Below are positions 7,397 to 15,732 of a stretch of DNA of 46,965 nucleotides, in pieces. A model generated the notes under the pieces. The model was not told the origin of the DNA. It saw only the letters and a program-made list of their open reading frames with translations, and searched no databases. A program made the translations under genes and the position numbers. This DNA comes from Paenibacillus aceris (GTDB lineage Bacteria > Bacillota > Bacilli > Paenibacillales > NBRC-103111): assembly GCF_017874035.1 (NCBI RefSeq), contig NZ_JAGGKV010000036.1:1-46965 (forward strand). Reading direction: 5' to 3'. Positions within the stretch are counted from its first letter, which is position 1, and each line of letters starts with the position of its first letter.

Positions 7397-8653
7397 ATGA
7401 ATAAGCTGCCGGAGCTGGCTGTCTTTGGCGGGCTTCTCTATGATGCTGTTCAACTGCCAGTCTTTATCATACATCCTGGGCGGAAAATCGAATCGGAATA
7501 CGCCAATCGTGGGCTTAAAGCGAACCCGTACTTTGCTTCGATACGCGATCAACTTGCCGGTTACGCTTATGCGCTATATGCTGTGGAGCAGCCGGTCCAT
7601 TTTACCCGTTCCCGGCTTCATTATTTCTTTGTGAATGCGCTCGATGAAGACCGACTTGCCGGCACGCTCGTAGTCGGCCCATACTTGCATGAGACGCCGC
7701 GGGATAGTGAGGCGATTAATAAGCTTCATGCGAGCAACAGGAAGCGGCTTCTTGATTTGTACGAAGCTGTCCCTTTGGTAGCCCCGGAGCGTGCCCGGGC
7801 GCTGAGTCAGATGATCTACTATGCGATTCGCCGGAAGATTGTCGACCCGACAGTGAATCTTCTGGCCGACGGAGTGCTGCTGCCGGAACCGGTTGCGAAG
7901 AAGCAAGAACCGGATGCCGAGCTGTCCCGAAGCCGCCGCAGCGGCATGCTTCACACTAACTTGTCGCATGAGCGTGTTTTGCTGCACTACGTGCGTACAG
8001 GAGATAGGGAACGAATTAAGACATTTGTTATGGAATCCATCATCGGAGAAGACGAGCTCGGTGTGTTGGCCAAGCGGAGTCGGCTTCGCAGCGAGAAGAA
8101 TCTGATGATTACGGGAATCGCACTAATTTGTCGCGCGGCGATTGAAGGAGGTATGCACGAGGAAGATGCTTTTACGCTGAGTGATTTCTATATTCAGCAG
8201 TTGGAGGAGAAGGATACGCTGCAGGCGGTCAACACTGTCATAATGGAGGCGCTGTTTGACTTTGTTGACCGAGTGGCGGAGGTCCGCCGTGGTCATTACT
8301 CGCCTGCAGTGCAGGATTGTCTGCACGACATCACCAACCATCTGTACGGAGACATTACGCTCGATCGGCTCGCAGAGCGCACCAATCTCAGCCCGAACTA
8401 CTTATCGAGCCTGTTCAAGAAGGAGGTTGGTATGACGATTTCCGAGCATGTCCAACGCGAACGGATCGAGGAAGCGAAGAGGCTGCTCACGCTAACCGAC
8501 TATCCGATCACCGACATCGCCGCATGGCTGAACTTTAACGACCAGAGCTATTTCATCAAGGTATTCAAGAAATGGAAAGGGATGACACCGAAGGCGTACC
8601 GCCAGTCCGAGCGGCGCCAGGTGCAAAGCCATTCAGAACCAAGCAGCACCTGA
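7397..8653 (+). CDS. AraC family transcriptional regulator with large sensor domain
   Basis: A 418-residue protein. Start ATG 7397 is chosen over an upstream TTG/GTG because GGAGG lies 7 bases before it. Residues 1-300 form a PocR-like/unknown sensor region (LPVFIIHPGRKIESEYANRG near the start). Residues 310-410 are a double helix-turn-helix AraC domain: LTLDRLAERTNLSPNYLSSL-type first HTH and DIAAWLNFNDQSYFIKVFKK second HTH ending GMTPKAYR. Divergent from the SDR gene, it probably activates that gene in response to a metabolite. The AraC protein at 33564-34739 has the same architecture. Confidence 0.92.
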   Translation: MNKLPELAVFGGLLYDAVQLPVFIIHPGRKIESEYANRGLKANPYFASIRDQLAGYAYALYAVEQPVHFTRSRLHYFFVNALDEDRLAGTLVVGPYLHETPRDSEAINKLHASNRKRLLDLYEAVPLVAPERARALSQMIYYAIRRKIVDPTVNLLADGVLLPEPVAKKQEPDAELSRSRRSGMLHTNLSHERVLLHYVRTGDRERIKTFVMESIIGEDELGVLAKRSRLRSEKNLMITGIALICRAAIEGGMHEEDAFTLSDFYIQQLEEKDTLQAVNTVIMEALFDFVDRVAEVRRGHYSPAVQDCLHDITNHLYGDITLDRLAERTNLSPNYLSSLFKKEVGMTISEHVQRERIEEAKRLLTLTDYPITDIAAWLNFNDQSYFIKVFKKWKGMTPKAYRQSERRQVQSHSEPSST

Positions 8654-8732
8654 AGAATGTCATATTATTTCTGGACAGGGTAATGGGCCTTGTGAAGCAA
8701 CCTTGCGCAAATTCAATCTAAAAAAACAGTGA

Positions 8733-8816
8733 GCGGGTGGCGAGCTTCTTGTCGAGGTAGAAGACGATGGCGTTGGCATAACGGCAGTGCGACTGAGTGA
8801 TGCGCAAATAGGTTAA
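8733..8816 (+). pseudogene. histidine kinase ATPase-domain fragment
   Basis: The frame from a stop at 8730 to TAA 8814 reads GGELLVEVEDDGVGITAV. The DDGVGI segment is the G1 box of HATPase_c domains of YesM-type sensor kinases. Only about 27 residues survive. Confidence 0.4.
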
Positions 8817-8908
8817 AAGGGATGCTTCCGAGTTGAACTTAATCGAAGGCAGTCCCTCTTTATGCACTTATCGTAATGCAATGGCAAAATTTCGCCTTTG
8901 GAATGATA

Positions 8909-8936
8909 TGGTGAGCCGTACCACAAGTAACGGCAA
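8909..8936 (+). repeat. family B short repeat
   Basis: GGTGAGCCGTACCACAAGTA matches the copy at 6008. A stretch GTTGAACTTAATCGAAGGCAG about 55 bases upstream may be a decayed family A last box. Confidence 0.4.
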
Positions 8937-8965
8937 TGTTTTGAGCGAAAAGGTCATGGCTGACG

Positions 8966-9928
8966 TTAGAACTTAATAATCACGTTACCTTTTTTACGCT
9001 CGGTCTCTACATACTTGTGGGCGTCCGGTAGGAGCTCCAGAGGATATCGACGATCGATCACGGCGTTCAGCGTTCCATTTCTTACGAGTTCCATGAGAAA
9101 CGCCAAATTCGCTTTGTTTTGCATAAGGCCGGCTGTTGCAAAAACAGCCCGTTTACCTTTAAACAGGGAAGTCCACATCATCTGTAAAATGATAGACAGC
9201 TTGGGTACAGTAGTCAGATAAATTCCCTTGTTCGTAAGTACACGCTTGCATGCCGAGAAGGAGCGTTTGCCTACAGCATCAAAAACGACATCAAAGGCTT
9301 TGTCCGCCTTCGTGAAATCCTCCTGGGTATAATCAATAATGAAATCTGCCCCTGCTTTTCTTACCAGACCTTCGTTGCCGGCAGAACAAACACCGGTTAC
9401 TTCAGCGCCATAGTATTTGGCTAATTGCACAGCGTAGATGCCGACAGCCCCCGAGGCCCCATTAATCAGCACTTTCTGCCCCTTCCGCAGCTTCGCCATA
9501 TCTCTTAGAAACGTCAATGCGGTGGCACCCCCGTCACAGACGCCGACGGCTTCTTCAAAGGCGATGTTGTCCGGTATAACCGCAAGGGGGCTCTCTTCGG
9601 AAAGACACTTATATTCGGCGTAAGCACCGAAATTTTTGATGCTCATACCCAAAACACGATCCCCCGCTTTAAAATGCTTTACTTCTTTGCCGACCGCTTC
9701 GACCTCTCCGGCTAATTCGCTTCCTCCAATTGCAAATTTTGGTCTGGACAGTCCGTATATTAATTTTATCATAAGCGGATCGCCCTTGCGAAAAGCGCAG
9801 TCCGACGGCCCTACTTTGGCAGCTTGGATACGTATGAGAATTTCCTTGTTTCCAGGTGCGGGTTTCGCGATTTCTTGCGGGACAATCACTTCCGGTGGAC
9901 CATACGAGATTTGGACCATGGCTCTCAT
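8966..9928 (-). CDS. MDR family NADPH:quinone reductase-like oxidoreductase
   Basis: A 320-residue zinc-independent medium-chain dehydrogenase/reductase. ATG at 9928 (MRAMVQISYGPPEV) is chosen because GGAGGGG precedes it; the frame runs 14 codons further upstream without an SD. Residues 5-125 form the GroES-like substrate domain (AKVGPSDCAFRKGDP). Residues 130-280 form the Rossmann fold with INGASGAVGIYAVQLAKYYG as the nucleotide loop. The structural and catalytic zinc cysteines of alcohol dehydrogenases are absent, so a quinone/enone reductase role is likely. It is divergent from a Crp/Fnr gene about 160 bases away. Confidence 0.9.
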   Translation of the reverse strand: MRAMVQISYGPPEVIVPQEIAKPAPGNKEILIRIQAAKVGPSDCAFRKGDPLMIKLIYGLSRPKFAIGGSELAGEVEAVGKEVKHFKAGDRVLGMSIKNFGAYAEYKCLSEESPLAVIPDNIAFEEAVGVCDGGATALTFLRDMAKLRKGQKVLINGASGAVGIYAVQLAKYYGAEVTGVCSAGNEGLVRKAGADFIIDYTQEDFTKADKAFDVVFDAVGKRSFSACKRVLTNKGIYLTTVPKLSIILQMMWTSLFKGKRAVFATAGLMQNKANLAFLMELVRNGTLNAVIDRRYPLELLPDAHKYVETERKKGNVIIKF

Positions 9929-10090
9929 GGTTTTCCCCTCCAATTCTTTGGTGCATACTGTGTAGAACATATCATCACAAGTAACGTTAAATTTTTATCA
10001 TCCACTGCAACGGTCCTTTACAAAAGGACCCCAAACGTTTGAAAATGGATAGGAGGAAGAACGGAAGAGAAGGAGTTGAAGGAAAGCGAT

Positions 10091-10675
10091 ATGAAAGACA
10101 TTCTATACAAGTATACGTCGAGATGGACTTCCCTTAACGAGGAAGATCAGCAAGCCATTGTGAACGAGATCCGAATAGAAGAATTTAAAAAGGGGACCGC
10201 TCTTTTTAAACAAGGAGATGCCCCTACAAAATGTTATTTCATCCTGAAAGGTTGCGTAAGGCAGTGTTCGATCGATGAAGAGGGAAGAGAGGTCACGTCA
10301 AATTTCTACACCGAAGAGCAAGCCATCGCCATTTTCAATCATCACAAACCAGACAAGTCGTCCGATTACACCTTCATATGCGTTGAAGATTCGGTAATGG
10401 TCGTTGGCGACCTGGATACGGAAAATGACATGTACAACAAACACCCCCAATTGGAATCGATGACCCGCAGGATGATCGAGGAGAACTTTAGTCAGGTCCA
10501 AGAGGAATTCGCTGCTTTTATCGCTTCTTCACCTGAAGAACGCTTCAAGACGCTGCAAATGAAACGCCCATCTCTCATCGACCGGGTACCCCAACATCAA
10601 TTGGCCAGTTATCTCGGCATTACTCCAGAGTCACTAAGCAGAATTAAGAAGAGAATCCACCAAGACCTTCGCTGA
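10091..10675 (+). CDS. Crp/Fnr family transcriptional regulator
   Basis: A 194-residue protein with an N-terminal cyclic-nucleotide-binding-like beta-barrel (residues 15-110; GTALFKQGDAPTKCYFILKG) and a C-terminal helix-turn-helix (PQHQLASYLGITPESLSRIK). The Fnr four-cysteine cluster is absent. ATG 10091 is preferred to a TTG at 10076, which lies directly on the SD AAGGAG. This class, close to those divergent from flavin or quinone reductase genes in Paenibacillus and Bacteroidetes, often controls the adjacent oxidoreductase. Control of the MDR gene at 8966-9928 is inferred from the divergent arrangement. Confidence 0.88.
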   Translation: MKDILYKYTSRWTSLNEEDQQAIVNEIRIEEFKKGTALFKQGDAPTKCYFILKGCVRQCSIDEEGREVTSNFYTEEQAIAIFNHHKPDKSSDYTFICVEDSVMVVGDLDTENDMYNKHPQLESMTRRMIEENFSQVQEEFAAFIASSPEERFKTLQMKRPSLIDRVPQHQLASYLGITPESLSRIKKRIHQDLR

Positions 10676-10699
10676 TTCGATAACCCCATCCTTGGAATA

Positions 10700-10755
10700 G
10701 CCATGACCCCCCCTAAGTTTAAGTAATGATAACATTGTAACTAGGGGGGATGTAT
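10700..10755. repeat. inverted repeat with C7/G6 arms
   Basis: ATGACCCCCCCTAAGTT and AACTAGGGGGGATG flank about 20 bases (10703-10752). This looks like a joined pair of insertion-element ends (IS3-like TGACCCCC ends) or a terminator without a T tract. No transposase is present. Confidence 0.35.
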
Positions 10756-10844
10756 ATGTGCATTGACTTAAGTTAAGAGTTTAACCTGGAAATTGGAAAC
10801 CTGCGTATGCCGTGAGAAAAACGAAACTTGCCGTTACAAACAGC

Positions 10845-10870
10845 GCGGTGAACCGTATCACAAATAAGAG
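10845..10870 (+). repeat. family B short repeat
   Basis: GCGGTGAACCGTATCACAAA is the third copy of the family B sequence. Confidence 0.45.
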
Positions 10871-10940
10871 CATGGGACTAGAGAAAATTTAAACATTCCG
10901 CTCCCTCGATATGATTTAATTTTCTCACGCAAGCTCGTGT

Positions 10941-11026
10941 ATTCGCAGGATAGCTCAATAAACACGAAGAAACGGCAGCCGCATAAGGACTGCCGTTTTC
11001 TCAACTAACGGGCGGGATAGATTAAG
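10941..11026 (+). repeat. family A repeat, copy 6
   Basis: First box in the short form GCAGGATAGCTCAAT, inner stem AACGGCAGCCGCA...GACTGCCGTT, last box CTCAACTAACGGGCGGGAT (11000-11018) with the GATAG tail. A family B copy follows at 11036-11060. Confidence 0.75.
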
Positions 11027-11152
11027 ATCATACGCAGGGAAACGTACTATAAGTAAGGGCAAGTTATATATCTTCCGCGCCTTGATTATAGCCGCTGTCG
11101 ATCGCGACGTGCTGAATGGACGCGATCAAGGCCACTTCTCCGAATGCGCCTC

Positions 11153-11926
11153 TCACTCGGACGGAAGCGGTGACTGCCCGACATTAATAGTGGGGGGCAT
11201 ATGAGAAGGAATCGTTCCTTCCGGCATCTCGCCGTCAATGCCCAAGAAATAATGCCGGATCGGCGACAATTGCTCATTCAATTCGTACACGAGCGGGATG
11301 CCGGTCGGTATGTTCAGATCGGCGATCCCGTCGGCAGGGACTCGATCCAGATGCTTCACCAAGGCCCGTAACGTATTGCCGTGAGACGCAATGAGAATGT
11401 GCTTGCCGGACGAGAGAGCGGGGGCGATTATCTCCTCCCAGTACTTTAACACTCTGCGCTCCGTATCATCGAGATTTTCCGTTAACGGAAATTCCCCTTC
11501 TTTTAAAACCCGGTAGCGTGGCGCGGACGCTTCGTATCGGGCATCGTTTTGATCCAATGCAGGTGGGCGAACGTCGACGGACCTGCGCCACAAGTGAACT
11601 TGCTCTTCTCCGTATTTCTCGGCCGTCTCGGCTTTGTTTAATCCTTGTAGGGCGCCGTAATGCCGCTCGTTCAGCATCCAGCTTTTGAATTCCGGAATCC
11701 ACGTCAAATCCATTTCTTGAAGAATGATCCACATCGTCCGAATCGCACGCTTCAGAACGGATGTATGCGCTGCGTCGAAGACGTAACCCTGCTTTCTCAG
11801 GATGATTCCGGCTTGTCTTGCTTCTTCGAGACCGTTCGGAGACAAATCCACGTCTGTCCAGCCCGTAAATCGGTTCTCGAGATTCCATTCGCTCTGTCCG
11901 TGGCGGATCATTACTACTTTGATCAT
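11153..11926 (-). CDS. gpmA: 2,3-bisphosphoglycerate-dependent phosphoglycerate mutase
   Basis: A 257-residue enzyme interconverting 3- and 2-phosphoglycerate in glycolysis. The phosphohistidine motif RHGQSEWN is at residues 8-15 (His9), followed by NRFTGWTDVDLS, NERHYGALQGLNKAETA and the second His in SHGNTLRALVKHL, the conserved dPGM arrangement. ATG 11926 has AAGGAGAA upstream. Many Bacilli rely on the unrelated manganese-dependent GpmI, so a GpmA copy flanked on both sides by family A repeats may be an accessory gene. Between it and the next gene lie decayed repeats only. Confidence 0.93.
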   Translation of the reverse strand: MIKVVMIRHGQSEWNLENRFTGWTDVDLSPNGLEEARQAGIILRKQGYVFDAAHTSVLKRAIRTMWIILQEMDLTWIPEFKSWMLNERHYGALQGLNKAETAEKYGEEQVHLWRRSVDVRPPALDQNDARYEASAPRYRVLKEGEFPLTENLDDTERRVLKYWEEIIAPALSSGKHILIASHGNTLRALVKHLDRVPADGIADLNIPTGIPLVYELNEQLSPIRHYFLGIDGEMPEGTIPSHMPPTINVGQSPLPSE

Positions 11927-12159
11927 GTGGAATTCTCCTTGTATAAGGATAAGTTGCCCAACTCCATCATAGTTGTCAGCTTTGGCGAAAGCAAATGACC
12001 ATAAAAATGGTCAGTATATAGTAATAGCGTCTACTTCCGTAGAGTTAGTGCGAGTGGATATGGGAGATTTTAATAGAACTATTATAATTAATGATTCTTG
12101 TTGCCGTTTCCTGGCTACGAACGAACGTTCAGAAGGTGTGCTCATCAATCAATATAGTT

Positions 12160-12262
12160 ATCTTAGGTCACAAAAGTATGGCATTTGTGCCGCAAGCAAA
12201 CGACACAAATATGGGCACATTGTATGTATACGACACAAAAGATGGGACATTGCAGTGACTTT
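12160..12262. repeat. multiple-terminal-repeat remnant, IS21-like end
   Basis: Three near-copies of ACACAAAnATGGGnACATT occur in tandem (around 12170, 12208 and 12234; for example CGACACAAATATGGGCACAT and CGACACAAAAGATGGGACAT). Repeated short boxes at an end are typical of IS21-family elements. No istA or istB sequence remains. Confidence 0.35.
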
Positions 12263-12287
12263 ACGGATAATCGTCAAGAATTGATAC

Positions 12288-12310
12288 TAAACTAACGGGC
12301 AGCATACCTA
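12288..12310 (+). repeat. family A last box only, copy 7
   Basis: CTAAACTAACGGGCAGCATA is a good last box without a recognisable first box upstream. It lies 130 bases before the poxB-like gene. Confidence 0.6.
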
Positions 12311-12443
12311 TAATTAGGAATGAAATTACCGAAATGTGACTACTTAATTTAAGATTAAAGCCCAACAAACTTGATCGTAGTGAAATCAAGAATATACTGC
12401 TCATATTATGGCAATATAATAAAAACAATAAGGAGAGATTCCC

Positions 12444-14165
12444 TTGAAAAGAACGATAGCTGATTCCATCGTGGAATCCCTTCTGAACGCCGGCGTAAAG
12501 CGAATTTACGGCATTATCGGCGATTCGCTTAATGCCTTGCTCGATGCGATCCGTCGTTCCGGAAAAATAGAATGGATCCATGTCCGCCACGAAGAGGTTG
12601 CAGCGTTCGCGGCTGGCGCGGATGCCACCCTCAGCGGAGGAATCGCCGTTTGTGCGGGTAGCAGCGGACCAGGTAATTTACATCTCATTAACGGTTTGTA
12701 CGATTGCCATCGAAACCGGGTGCCAGTACTTGCGATTGCCGCTCATATTCCGAGCAGTGAAATTGGCAGCGGCTTTTTTCAAGAGACACGTCCGGACATG
12801 TTGTTTCAGGAATGCAGCTTCTTTTGTGAAATCGTAACCGGACCGAGGCAAATACCTCGAGCGGTTACGATGGCGATGCAAACCGCGACGGCAAGGTCGG
12901 GAGTGTCTGTCTTAGTTCTTCCTGGTGATGTAGCCGCTTTCGAATACGACGAAAGCCCGGTTCCAGAACGCGTCATCCATTCCACCCGGCCAATTGTCTG
13001 CCCTTCTACAGACGAATTGAAGACGCTTGCCGACTACTTAGACAAAGGCAAGAGGATCACATTGCTGTGCGGTGCTGGCTGCTCGGGAGCTCATGCTTCG
13101 CTCATGAAGCTGTGCGAGAAACTGCAATCCCCGATGGTCATAGCGCTGCGAGGAAAAGAATATCTGGAATATGACAACCCGTATTCCGTCGGATTAACCG
13201 GCCTCATCGGATATTCATCAGGATACCACGCCATGATGGAATGCGATGTCTTACTCATGCTGGGTACCGATTTTCCATACCGGCAATTTTATCCGCAAGA
13301 AGCGACCATCCTTCAGGTTGATTTGGATTCCTCCCGACTAGGCCGGCGAACGCCGCTCGCATACGGGGTGTGCGGAGACATAAAGACGACGGTCGACATG
13401 CTGTTACCCCTTTTAATGGAACCACACTCCCCCGATCACCTGCAGCACTTTGCAGCACATTATGCCAAAGTCCGCGAGGAACTGGACAACCTTGCAGCTC
13501 CTGGTCGAGCTCCTATTCATCCACAATTCCTCATGAAGGTAATCAGCGATCTCGCAGATGAGGATGCCGTTTTTACTTGCGATGTTGGGACGCCGACTGT
13601 GTGGGCTGCCCGATACTTGAGCATGAATGGAAAAAGAAGGCTACTTGGCTCGTTTAACCACGGAACAATGGCGAACGCCATGCCCCAGGCGATTGGGGCG
13701 CAGGTTGCGCAACCGGGACAGCAGGTCATATCGCTGTCTGGGGACGGGGGACTCACTATGCTGCTCGGAGATCTATTGACCCTTCGTCAGCAAAAGCTCC
13801 CGATCAAGATCGTTGTCTTTAATAATGGCGCGCTTGGATTCGTGGAATTGGAAATGAAAGCAGCTGGCTTTTTAGAATTCGGAACGGAACTCGACAATCC
13901 AAACTTTGCGGCACTTGCTCAAGCCATGGGAATCGAAGGAATTCGCGTCGAGGATCCGAATGACTTGGAAAGCGCCGTTCGCCGAACGCTCGAACACAGC
14001 GGTCCGGTAGTGCTAGACGTCGTCGTCAATCGTCAGGAGCTGGCGATGCCGCCGAAAATCAACCTCGAGCAGGCTCGCGGATTTACGATGTGGATGCTGA
14101 AAGCCGTTTTGAACGGGCAAGGCAACGAAGTCATCGAACTGGCGAAAACCAATCTCCTTCGGTAA
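12444..14165 (+). CDS. poxB: pyruvate oxidase / pyruvate:quinone dehydrogenase (ThDP enzyme)
   Basis: A 573-residue thiamine-diphosphate flavoenzyme, the length of E. coli PoxB (572). The catalytic Glu50 (VRHEEVAAFAAGADA), the central FAD-binding domain (residues 190-330) and the ThDP/Mg motif GDGG...NN (SGDGGLTMLLGDLL then FNNGALGF) are all present. The C-terminus (GFTMWMLKAVLNG, EVIELAKTNLLR) matches the membrane-binding tail of the quinone-reducing type, so it probably decarboxylates pyruvate to acetate and CO2 and feeds electrons to menaquinone at the membrane. ATG 12444 has AAGGAGAG upstream. It stands alone between family A sequences and is followed by a hairpin. Confidence 0.9.
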   Translation: MKRTIADSIVESLLNAGVKRIYGIIGDSLNALLDAIRRSGKIEWIHVRHEEVAAFAAGADATLSGGIAVCAGSSGPGNLHLINGLYDCHRNRVPVLAIAAHIPSSEIGSGFFQETRPDMLFQECSFFCEIVTGPRQIPRAVTMAMQTATARSGVSVLVLPGDVAAFEYDESPVPERVIHSTRPIVCPSTDELKTLADYLDKGKRITLLCGAGCSGAHASLMKLCEKLQSPMVIALRGKEYLEYDNPYSVGLTGLIGYSSGYHAMMECDVLLMLGTDFPYRQFYPQEATILQVDLDSSRLGRRTPLAYGVCGDIKTTVDMLLPLLMEPHSPDHLQHFAAHYAKVREELDNLAAPGRAPIHPQFLMKVISDLADEDAVFTCDVGTPTVWAARYLSMNGKRRLLGSFNHGTMANAMPQAIGAQVAQPGQQVISLSGDGGLTMLLGDLLTLRQQKLPIKIVVFNNGALGFVELEMKAAGFLEFGTELDNPNFAALAQAMGIEGIRVEDPNDLESAVRRTLEHSGPVVLDVVVNRQELAMPPKINLEQARGFTMWMLKAVLNGQGNEVIELAKTNLLR

Positions 14166-14227
14166 TAAATAGGAGTACTTTGGACTCCTACAACTGACTG
14201 GTCACACTGCCTTAGTCGCAAGTTTAA

Positions 14228-14263
14228 AATAGCCCCCATCTGATTGCCAGATGAGGGCTATTA
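14228..14263 (+). terminator. hairpin after poxB
   Basis: ATAGCCCCCATCTG pairs with CAGATGAGGGCTAT around ATTGC. The T tract is weak, so it may act mainly as a transcript end or stabiliser. Confidence 0.55.
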
Positions 14264-14353
14264 CGCTTACATTAATACAAATAGAATTACAGCCGGTTAC
14301 ATCGCAAATATCTCTAGTATATATCGGAATTTATTCGATTTGGTGCCTATGTC

Positions 14354-14416
14354 CGATTAATGAGGTAGAGAACTTTGAGCAATCGGCAGTCCGTTAAACT
14401 AAAGGGCAGATTAACG
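14354..14416 (+). repeat. family A repeat, copy 8 (degenerate)
   Basis: First box decayed (GATTAATGAGGTAGAGAA...TTTGAGCAAT), inner CGGCAG half-stem, last box GTTAAACTAAAGGGCAGAT (14393-14411). Confidence 0.5.
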
Positions 14417-14468
14417 CAACATTACTTGTTGAAACTTCGTCTAATTTATAAAGAGGGGGAACAAAAAT

Positions 14469-14945
14469 ATGAGGCGAGTTACGTTACAACTCATTTTGCT
14501 TACGCTTATGAGTCTAACCTTATTTGGTTGTGAAGGAAGTCCTCAGCAAAAAGATGCTGTTTCAGGGGATAAATTATACATCCCAGAGGGTTATAAAACA
14601 CAACTTACCTCATTGAAATTAACTGAAGCAGTATCACTCCCTTATTTTACTAAACCATTCATATGTGTGGCAAAAGACCAAGAACAGCAACAATTTGCAG
14701 TTGTATTTTACACCGAAAGTAAGATTAAAACTGTAAAACTTCTCATTAGTTATGAGGAAGTTATAAAACGAATTGAATCAAAAGGATTTAATATCAAAAT
14801 TGGAACAACTTCTTTACAAAATCTACATTTGTTTGAAATCAATAATGAATTATATTGGAACTTCGAAGATGGGACAGGGAAAATATACTTGAATCTTCAG
14901 GGCGAAGTAGTAACTGACCCGTTTAAAACAAAAATTGCTGCTTAA
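14469..14945 (+). CDS. hypothetical lipoprotein
   Basis: A 158-residue protein with a lipoprotein signal: basic MRR start, hydrophobic LQLILLTLMSLTLFGC with lipobox LFGC (Cys21), so it should be anchored to the outer face of the membrane. The mature part is a small beta-rich domain (FICVAKDQEQQQFAVVFYTE; NNELYWNFEDGTGKIYLNL) with no recognised family. ATG 14469 is preceded by AGAGGGGGA. It lies between family A copies 8 and 9, the second beginning directly at its stop codon. Confidence 0.8.
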   Translation: MRRVTLQLILLTLMSLTLFGCEGSPQQKDAVSGDKLYIPEGYKTQLTSLKLTEAVSLPYFTKPFICVAKDQEQQQFAVVFYTESKIKTVKLLISYEEVIKRIESKGFNIKIGTTSLQNLHLFEINNELYWNFEDGTGKIYLNLQGEVVTDPFKTKIAA

Positions 14946-15037
14946 CTAACGAGGAACGATAGCGCAATAACCAGGGAGCAGCTCGCCAAGCGGCAGCTGC
15001 TCCCTGGTTTCGTTAAAGTAACGGGCAATACTTCAAT
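14944..15037 (+). repeat. family A repeat, copy 9 (full)
   Basis: First box ACTAACGAGGAACGATAG then CGCAAT overlaps the TAA of the lipoprotein gene. The inner stem is long: CCAGGGAGCAGCTCGCC/GGCAGCTGCTCCCTGG. The last box is TTAAAGTAACGGGCAATA (15013-15030), then CTTCAAT. Confidence 0.9.
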
Positions 15038-15095
15038 GAAGCCAATGGACATGTGATAATATTGAGGTATCTAAATTGCCTATGTGAGGTGTAAA

Positions 15096-15422
15096 TTGAA
15101 GAAAACTGTCTTAGTAAATATCAGTTATTATGTTGAAATTGATGAAAGTGAAAATGAACTTTCTCAAAAAATCCAAAGAAAACTATGCGAGAATCGGATA
15201 TTAGAGTCTGATGACGAGAATGTCTTTCTAAAATGGAACCAATCTTCATTTAAGGTTTTGAATCCTCAAATCATGAATTGTGGTAGATGTGCGAATTGTG
15301 GATGTTGGACAACGGATATGGAAAAGCATAACGCGATTTTTGGACTAGATAATGGAGCAGTACACAATAATAAATTGCTTTGTGATGAGTGCCTGCCTCC
15401 CGACCATAAATGGGCTTTTTAA
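15096..15422 (+). CDS. small zinc-finger hypothetical protein
   Basis: A 108-residue protein from TTG 15096. The GTG at 15084 belongs to the SD region GTGAGGTG, so the TTG six bases after it is preferred. The N-terminal half is beta-rich (VNISYYVEID). The C-terminal half has four cysteine pairs or singles, MNCGRCANCGCW...LLCDECLPPD, a likely treble-clef or zinc-ribbon fold. Function unknown. It forms a single-gene segment between family A copies 9 and 10, the second starting a few bases after its stop. Confidence 0.75.
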   Translation: MKKTVLVNISYYVEIDESENELSQKIQRKLCENRILESDDENVFLKWNQSSFKVLNPQIMNCGRCANCGCWTTDMEKHNAIFGLDNGAVHNNKLLCDECLPPDHKWAF

Positions 15423-15425
15423 TTC

Positions 15426-15612
15426 AACTAACGAGTAACGTTAGTTGAGTAAATGTAAAAAGAATGAAATCTTATTTTCATATGGCTTTAATGAATCAAG
15501 CCTATAATAAAACTGACCCCCTTTAAAATATAAATAGTTATAACCCACAGCCCGTTGCTGTGGGTTACTTTTTTGTTCATTAAAGTAAAGGGAGGATAGT
15601 TCCTTTAATTAG
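15426..15612 (+). repeat. family A repeat, copy 10 (long variant, twin of copy 19)
   Basis: First box ACTAACGAGTAACGTTAG then TTGAG. It is followed by about 90 bases nearly identical to 28336-28430 (for example AATGAAATCTTATTTTCATA), an inner stem CCCACAGC/GCTGTGGG and a last box TTAAAGTAAAGGGAGGATAG. The two long copies are clearly recent relatives. Confidence 0.8.
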
Positions 15613-15732
15613 TAACATTGATAAAAAATAGAGCGTAACAACGCTGCTACATGGCAGTGTTGTTGCGCTCTATTGCGTCTAAGACTGGACACATTGGGGG
15701 GCTTAATTAAAGCGGTCAATTCATGAATCGCA

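Noticed and set aside
7574..7987. 137-codon minus-strand frame inside the AraC gene
   Set aside because: Antisense to a well-supported regulator in a GC-rich region where such frames arise by codon bias; no SD.
11466..11888. 140-codon minus-strand frame
   Set aside because: Same-strand alternative frame of gpmA with an Arg/Ser-rich nonsense product.
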